A stretch of 64,000 bases of DNA, taken from assembly GCF_000227115.2 (NCBI RefSeq), contig NC_016479.1, positions 1,672,686 through 1,736,685 of the forward strand. Direction: 5' to 3'. The position numbers were made by a program, and so were the translations under genes. How positions within the stretch are numbered: position 1 is the stretch's first letter; each line of letters opens with the position of its first letter. The notes under the pieces were generated by a model that did not search any database, was not told the DNA's origin, and saw only the letters and a list, made by a program, of their open reading frames with translations. Source of the DNA: Naumovozyma dairenensis CBS 421. Lineage: Eukaryota; Ascomycota; Saccharomycetes; Saccharomycetales; Saccharomycetaceae. Positions 59,200 through 64,000 of this stretch are shown here, piece after piece.

Positions 59200-60630
59200 T
59201 TAACGGCATCGTCTCCGAACTAGTTCAATGAGGGAGTCTATCCGGGCGTAAAACTCTTCATGCTGCAAACGAAGGCTGGCCTTTTGTGAAGACGCTTGCG
59301 CTTGTATTGGGGTTTCAGTATCCATTCCTATTTTCTTATTACATGTATTTGTATTAGCATTCGAAAAACCACTTGCATGGTGTTCGCCGATAATCTCTGC
59401 AAAATGCTGGTCTGGAATAGACAACTCATTAATTCCTCTCACTAAGTTGCTGTCAAAATACACGTCTGATAAGGAAGTATTATTCTGTTCTTGATGTTTT
59501 TTTGCCAATGTCAAAACGTCACGCTCTTTTCGCAGTCTTTCCACACATTTTTTAGAATCCATTGTTGTATGAGGGATAATTGGAGGAATACTTGAAACCT
59601 TTAGAGGTTTCGCACGGTTACAATATAACTGCCGCAGTCTCATAGCATATTTCTTCTTATTCATATCTCTTTCATATCTTCTAACGATCCACATGACAGC
59701 GTGTCGATTATTTCTCCCATCATCTACGAATGGACAACTTCCATATGTTCCATATTTTAGTGTTGGATATGGCAAGGCATTCATGTTAGAGAAATGTTTT
59801 GGGTCCCATTCCACTTTCACCAACGGAGCCCAGATTTGTTGGAAGTCATATATATAGAGATAAGGGCGAAATTCTCTCAAATAGAAAATCTCACTTTTTG
59901 AATCACTATTATCCCTTCCAAGGGGCACACCCTTAAAGTTAAAAGACATCACATAACTTACATCAATCTCTAATTTTTGAAAGAATCTTAATGCCTTTTC
60001 ATAATCCCAAACTTTTATACTTCTGTTTTCAAAGGCCTGGAAGAGCTCAGGCATAGCAGAAAAGGGACGTTCCGACAAAATAAGTGTCACTGTATTATCG
60101 AAATAAGGCATTATTTTTGTATTCAAGCATAGGAACTTATTTTTCAGCATATTTTTCTTTTTATCTAATTTCATTTTTATTGAACGGTTCATGCTCGAAG
60201 TTGGGTACTTAGTATCAAAATAAATTACTGTCTCTTCTTTTAGAATTTTCTTCCATTTTAACTGCCAAAGTAAAAGTTCTTCTTCTTTTGTTTGTGGATT
60301 GCTCCTAGTCAATATATCGTTACAACAATGTATTGGATCTTTTATCACTGCACCTGATATCTGGCGAGAATATTTTCTTGGTCTTTCATCTTCCGCCTGG
60401 TCCAAGCCATCTCCTCGTTCCTTATCGATTTGTCTCTTCCCAACTATGTTTGCAGATATGGACCACACGTGTCTTTTAGGAATCGGAACCGTGATCTCTT
60501 CGTTCTCACCAATTGGTTTCAAAGGGCAACCTTGGTCATCATGGACTAAATTTTCTGAACTTAAGTCTACAATGGTTATAGAAGATAGTTGTGCTCTTTC
60601 ATAAAGAGAATCATCTTCAGAGTCTGACAT
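59200..60630 (-). CDS. DBF4: Dbf4-type regulatory subunit of Cdc7 kinase, lacking the motif-C zinc finger
   Basis: Dbf4 activates Cdc7 kinase, which phosphorylates MCM helicase to start DNA replication. The 476-aa protein shows the N-terminal BRCT-like domain (about 122-225: LKWKKILKEETVIYFDT, KIMPYFDNTVTLILSERP, IKVWDYEKALRFF). Motif M is at about 252-302 (REFRPYLYIYDFQQIWAPLV, ALPYPTLKYGTYGSCPFV). S. cerevisiae Dbf4 is about 704 aa and carries a C-terminal CCHH zinc finger, motif C. Here no CxxC or paired His is present in the last 170 residues, yet the final FYARIDSLIELVRRR resembles the extreme Dbf4 C-terminus (SLIENLR). The finger therefore seems lost internally. Neighbours SLM4 and CDC34 are on the same strand. 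Confidence 0.88.
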   Translation of the reverse strand: MSDSEDDSLYERAQLSSITIVDLSSENLVHDDQGCPLKPIGENEEITVPIPKRHVWSISANIVGKRQIDKERGDGLDQAEDERPRKYSRQISGAVIKDPIHCCNDILTRSNPQTKEEELLLWQLKWKKILKEETVIYFDTKYPTSSMNRSIKMKLDKKKNMLKNKFLCLNTKIMPYFDNTVTLILSERPFSAMPELFQAFENRSIKVWDYEKALRFFQKLEIDVSYVMSFNFKGVPLGRDNSDSKSEIFYLREFRPYLYIYDFQQIWAPLVKVEWDPKHFSNMNALPYPTLKYGTYGSCPFVDDGRNNRHAVMWIVRRYERDMNKKKYAMRLRQLYCNRAKPLKVSSIPPIIPHTTMDSKKCVERLRKERDVLTLAKKHQEQNNTSLSDVYFDSNLVRGINELSIPDQHFAEIIGEHHASGFSNANTNTCNKKIGMDTETPIQAQASSQKASLRLQHEEFYARIDSLIELVRRRCR

Positions 60631-61028
60631 TTTCTACCAACTGACTGACAGTTTGCGTTCTTCTTTCCTTTTCTCCTCTTATGAGAGAAAGGCTGACCAT
60701 AATATACATTCAATGAAAGTACAATGTTACTTGACAACAATCTTGAAAAATTTCTGGTTTACGTACGCGTTTCTACAACTTCTTCTGATGCAAAGTTTCT
60801 AGCTGCACCGGAGGCGCGTCAACGTTACGTTACGTAAACAGCAGATGGTAACCATGAGATACATATGCAACTAAAGGATGATTGCCTGTATTATTTAGTG
60901 CTAAAAAATAATTAACTTCACATGCTACACAAAATATACATAGAAAAAAAATGTACATGTTAATGCCTCTGTCTTTTATCTGCGCTGTTGTTACCCTAGG
61001 GGGAATGTAATAAGATTTAGTACAATGT
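60631..61028. promoter_or_regulatory. DBF4 upstream region
   Basis: 398 bp between DBF4 and the SLM4 stop. It holds an MCB element and TACGTA motifs at 60760-60765 and 60831-60836. No gene seen. Confidence 0.5.
60765..60770 (-). promoter_or_regulatory. MCB element (ACGCGT) upstream of DBF4
   Basis: ACGCGT lies 135 bp before the DBF4 ATG. This is the MBF (Mbp1-Swi6) site of G1/S genes, and DBF4 is cell-cycle regulated, so the match is sensible. A single site is only suggestive. Confidence 0.5.
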
Positions 61029-61694
61029 TTATCCCAATTTATAACCATATAAATCTGTAACTGCAGAAACCAAAGCTTTCATTTTGAGAACTAGTAAACC
61101 ATACGGATATGAATTATCTGCTATGAACAACAGTAGTAGATCGCTTCGTGGAATTTCTGTCACACAAGCATGTAGATCTTCCACAGCATACGTATATATT
61201 CTAATTGAACTACTCTTATCATTAACATTACCTTCAACGGTAGGTAAAGGAGTAGGTTTTTGTAAACTAGAACCGCCATCCGTTGTTTGGTGTTGTTCAA
61301 CTTTCTCTTGTTGGTCTGTGATATTTTCATCCTTATTCTGTTTCTCTTTAAGATCATAAATGTAACAAGAATTAGTCGTTTGCGCCTCTGGATTCTTTTC
61401 ATCTTCAGACCATTTATCTTTAATCAACAAGCTCATCATTTTCAAATTATTCATTGTAGTGGCTTGGCTTGTTGTATTTTGAGTTTCTTCGTCCGTATCC
61501 TGGGTATCATCTTCATCATCTTTAAAAATAGCTCCGCTATCTGTATCGGCATTTGCATATGCCATTATTGCTCCATTAAGAGCCGACAGTAGTAAGGAGG
61601 ATTTCAAACAAGGTGTTTCAATGGGGAGAGTCCTTATCTTTATAGGTTTTAGTGTAGCCTCTAGGACTTGCCTTATGTTATCTGCATGTATCAT
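61029..61694 (-). CDS. SLM4: Slm4/Ego3, EGO (Ragulator-like) complex subunit
   Basis: Ego3 is part of the EGO complex that tethers Gtr1/Gtr2 GTPases to the vacuole and activates TORC1 in response to amino acids. The 221-aa product has the roadblock-type pieces of Ego3: an N-terminal helix (ADNIRQVLEATLKP), SLLLSALNGAIMAYAN, the nearly invariant NLKMMSLLIKDKWSEDE, then IYTYAVEDLHACVTEIP and SDLLLLFIADNSYPYGLLVL with the C-terminus DLYGYKLG. It exceeds S. cerevisiae Slm4 (162 aa) through two acidic or Gln-rich insertions (about residues 52-75 and 105-155). S. cerevisiae SLM4 is YBR077C, directly after ECM8. Confidence 0.94.
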   Translation of the reverse strand: MIHADNIRQVLEATLKPIKIRTLPIETPCLKSSLLLSALNGAIMAYANADTDSGAIFKDDEDDTQDTDEETQNTTSQATTMNNLKMMSLLIKDKWSEDEKNPEAQTTNSCYIYDLKEKQNKDENITDQQEKVEQHQTTDGGSSLQKPTPLPTVEGNVNDKSSSIRIYTYAVEDLHACVTEIPRSDLLLLFIADNSYPYGLLVLKMKALVSAVTDLYGYKLG

Positions 61695-62102
61695 GGTGAA
61701 AGTCTCGAAAAGGGCCTTCGAGATTGTTTTGCTTTTTATGAAATTGAAGAGCTCCTTTTAATTGAAGCAATTCACACTAACTTAGATTATAGTTTTCAGA
61801 TAAGATATACCGCAGTAGTTTCTTACGCATTCTTACTTAAAGCGTTGTAGACTAAGGTAGTTGAAACACCTTGAAATCAGATTTAGAAATTCCAGTTATT
61901 TATGGCACGTGCCCTGTTAAAATAGGAACAATAGAAACTCAAATAGAAGATTATTTATCTAGAGGAAACACTTCCAGGAGTGAAGTTTATAATACAGAAG
62001 GTATCATTGGGACTAATTAATAAATGCATGACTATTATTTATGTTCGGAAAATATTTTTATAGGTGTTTTTTCTTTTTTTTCGACTCCTATTTCTCGTAA
62101 TG
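61695..62102. other. Interval between SLM4 and CDC34
   Basis: 408 bp with the SLM4 promoter and the CDC34 3' flank. Contains a coding-like relic on the plus strand, listed separately. Confidence 0.45.
61738..62020 (+). pseudogene. Possible relic of an arrestin-domain (ART-type) protein gene
   Basis: Two plus-strand segments in different frames read like the end of an alpha-arrestin C-domain. The first (to 61850) contains LDYSFQIRYTAVVSYAFLLK, resembling a beta-strand pair. The second, shifted by a frame, reads SDLEIPVIYGTCPVKIG and ends at TAA 62018-62020. Arrestin C-domains commonly end with a strand of the form LxIPVIIGT. Stops and a frameshift lie between the segments. S. cerevisiae has no such gene between SLM4 and CDC34. 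The match is short and from memory, so this is tentative. Confidence 0.3.
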
Positions 62103-62822
62103 TCAATCTTCTTCGAACAATAATGGTTCTTCTTCGTATTCGCTATCATCCAAACTATCTAGTTCCTTTTCTTCGTTCCAGAAATCATCAGTCAAATCAG
62201 ATGTAAGTATTTCATTTTCCTTTTCATTCAATTTCTGCATCAAATAATCATTTTTCTTTGAAACATAAGCAGACGACGTAGATGTGGGCATTATGAAACC
62301 TTCAGGTATATCTTGTTTAGATCTTTCCACTTGTAATCTGACTTTCCTTTTATATTCTTGAAAATTCTTCCTGTACTCTACGGAAGCATCCACATTAGCT
62401 GGTGATGAAATATTTGGATCTTCCAATAACGAAATAATGGAAATGAGAACGCTCTCTACACTTTGTACGGGAGACCACGTTTCATTATCTGGCTCACTTG
62501 TCATAGAATCACCACTTTGATGTAATATTGATATGCATAATTTACCATCTTTATAAACGTTTGGATGATATATTGGTGGTACGAATTTGAAATGTGGAGG
62601 AGAATATGGGAAATTTGATGGGAATTTCATTTCTGATTTGAAATATCCACCGTTATATATGGAATCTTCGTTGAGAATTATGAAACCAATATGCCAAACG
62701 AATATATTAGAGTCATTTTCCAATTCAATATGGAATGAAGGAATGGCCCTTTTCGGATCTGTAAGTTCCCGATACTGTCTTAAAAGTAGGTTTGCCGCAG
62801 ATGTTTTATTTGTTTTATCCAT
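62103..62822 (-). CDS. CDC34: Cdc34, ubiquitin-conjugating enzyme of SCF ligases
   Basis: Cdc34 is the E2 that works with SCF ligases to ubiquitinate Sic1, cyclins and other regulators at G1/S. The 239-aa protein has the full UBC fold: LLLRQYRELTDPKRAIPSFH, the HPN motif in PIYHPNVYKDGKLCISILHQ with catalytic Cys96, and the Cdc34-specific acidic loop just after it (SGDSMTSEPDNETWSPVQSV). The C-terminal tail (about 170-239) is acidic and ends EEEPLLFEED; it recruits the SCF cullin. S. cerevisiae Cdc34 is 295 aa, so the tail is shorter here. In S. cerevisiae it is YDR054C, two genes from DBF4 (YDR052C); here SLM4 lies between them. Confidence 0.97.
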   Translation of the reverse strand: MDKTNKTSAANLLLRQYRELTDPKRAIPSFHIELENDSNIFVWHIGFIILNEDSIYNGGYFKSEMKFPSNFPYSPPHFKFVPPIYHPNVYKDGKLCISILHQSGDSMTSEPDNETWSPVQSVESVLISIISLLEDPNISSPANVDASVEYRKNFQEYKRKVRLQVERSKQDIPEGFIMPTSTSSAYVSKKNDYLMQKLNEKENEILTSDLTDDFWNEEKELDSLDDSEYEEEPLLFEED

Positions 62823-64000
62823 AGTATTTCTGATTTTGGTGTTGTGTACGTGTACGCGTATGTGTAGGTATATATGTGGTTAATAAATGTTTAAAGTTTA
62901 GTGATATGCACTTAGAACCTTGAGAATGAAATTAGCAAATGAATTATGTTCATATCTTAATTTGTCAGAATCCTGCTATCTACTTATATAAACGTATTAA
63001 TTAGTTAGTACCTAGTATATTTTTTTTCCCCATTGCATTCGACAATAGAGAATATGCCAATAGGCAGACGTATATTCTCCACTTCATTCAGTACCATATC
63101 TACACAGTTGCTGAAATCAGAGGTCAATAGCATTGTTGTTCCTGTTTGCAGTATATACGTATGGACGTAGAGGCTTTGTTACTCCATTAATAAGGTGGAC
63201 TCCGAATACTGGATTCTTCACTGTGTAGAGGAGAGTTGGGGGTGGGCGGGGTAAATTGACGGCGCTAATAGTTTTAGAGGGGGAGGTCAGGCCTAGGGTG
63301 TGAACCTTTTACAGCATAAAGCCCTAACAAAGAATTCATCCAGAAACGCTACCCTAATTTCTGCTCTCACTTCATACGATTGAAAATATATGATTTCTCG
63401 TCTCGTTTCGAATGTTTTTTGTTTTGTTTTGTTTTGTTTTGTTTTGTTTCCGTCTCTGTTTCTGTTTCTGTTTTTCCTCGAGGCATTCTCGCGCGTCAGC
63501 TCTTCTCAGCTTCCTTCGGCTGTTTCTGCTTCTGAAAGCAGATCGTTTGTGGTGTAAACAATAACGACGCGAACTTTCCTCGAGGAGTAGTGGGCCTACG
63601 GGATTTTCTCGAAGAAAAGGTGTGAAAAACTTTTCCAGGTATATTTCCTCATTACCGTTTTCGGTACTAAACATAATACTCGATATTCGACGTTCACGAC
63701 CGCGGGATCTATCACTTGACGATATTTTACGTGTTCCATATATAATCTTTAAACTTTCTCAATAGCTGTTTCTTTCCTTTTCCGAAAAGTTTGATTATTG
63801 TTCGTTTTTTTTCTCTTTTTGATTAAGCTGGTTTTGTTGCATTTAAAGACTAACGTAGGTCCTCAGAAAAATCATAACTCAGTCACTCGTTCAATTTCCT
63901 TCGTTGATTATCTCACGAAACTACCCATATATTATTTTTTATCTAGTTTAAGATATTTTTTAGTTTCACCTAATAATATCCCAACCCACAACCAAGCCAC
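62823..64000. promoter_or_regulatory. Upstream region of CDC34 and probably of a gene beyond the right edge
   Basis: 1.2 kb without a supported gene. The first part is the CDC34 promoter. A GTTTT pentanucleotide repeat (about 63417-63448) runs into GTTTCT-type repeats, and GC-rich blocks with CCTCGAGG-like motifs follow. In S. cerevisiae ECM33 follows SLM4 and its sister PST1 follows CDC34, so an ECM33/PST1 gene may start past 64000. The 100-codon minus frame at 63372-63674 comes from the simple repeats. Confidence 0.4.
63417..63448 (+). repeat. GTTTT tandem repeat
   Basis: About six copies of GTTTT in a row, followed by GTTTCT/CTGTTT units. A simple repeat in a likely promoter. Confidence 0.85.

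Noticed and set aside
63372..63674. 100-codon minus-strand frame near the right edge
   Set aside because: It consists largely of Lys/Gln/Asn repeats read from the GTTTT and GTTTCT simple repeats.

Overview
The window is nuclear DNA from a budding yeast of the family Saccharomycetaceae. The genes are compact and almost intron-free, the intergenic DNA is AT-rich, the tRNA genes and Ty-type LTRs are typical of the group, and gene after gene matches a Saccharomyces cerevisiae protein in S. cerevisiae order. It is not S. cerevisiae: proteins are diverged, many intergenic stretches are 1-3 kb long, and the gene content is a different sample of the ancestral order.

Layout. 1-2.0 kb: the 5' part of an RMD1-like gene, divergent from NHP10 (the S. 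cerevisiae YDL001W/YDL002C pair). 2.8-5.6 kb: tRNA-Val and an F-box protein gene. From 8.3 to 54.7 kb the order follows S. cerevisiae chromosome II right arm (YBR054W-YBR076W): YRO2-type rhodopsin-like gene (two frameshifts), tRNA-Leu(UAA), YBR056W glycosidase, tRNA-Gln(UUG), MUM2, UBP14, TSC3, ORC2, TRM7, YBR062C (spliced), ECM2, NRG2, TIP1, BAP2, TAT1, RDH54, PFF1 and an ECM8-like gene. Genes that sit between these in S. cerevisiae (PRP6, AKL1, YBR063C/YBR064W, ALG14, YBR071W, HSP26) are absent. 57.9-62.8 kb: an unassigned C2H2 factor, then DBF4, SLM4 and CDC34. In S. cerevisiae DBF4 and CDC34 are on chromosome IV and SLM4 on chromosome II, in sister blocks of the whole-genome duplication. 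Their interleaving here, with the missing genes, points to a post-duplication yeast that resolved its duplicate blocks differently. The right end (62.9-64 kb) looks like a promoter.

Three mobile-element loci stand out. (1) 10,577-12,388 is a complete-looking but coding-free LTR retroelement. It has near-identical 250-bp LTRs, an ATATC target duplication, an initiator-tRNA-Met primer site, GGGTGGTA polypurine tracts and an interior of GCCAA-rich short repeats, and lies about 150 bp upstream of tRNA-Leu. (2) 31,600-35,617 is a 4.0-kb hAT DNA transposon with terminal inverted repeats, an 8-bp target duplication and a decayed transposase. (3) 15,693-16,171 holds two solo LTRs of a second family in opposite orientation, each with its own 5-bp target duplication. 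A 20-N assembly gap lies inside one of them, next to tRNA-Gln.

Functionally the window is a mix of housekeeping and surface genes: replication initiation (ORC2, DBF4), recombination (RDH54), chromatin remodelling (NHP10), ubiquitin turnover (UBP14, CDC34, RING and F-box proteins), tRNA modification and splicing (TRM7, ECM2), sphingolipid synthesis (TSC3), TORC1 signalling (SLM4), amino-acid uptake (BAP2-TAT1 tandem), cell wall (TIP1) and a vacuolar protease (PFF1). All orthology statements come from recognising the proteins and their order; no database search was run.
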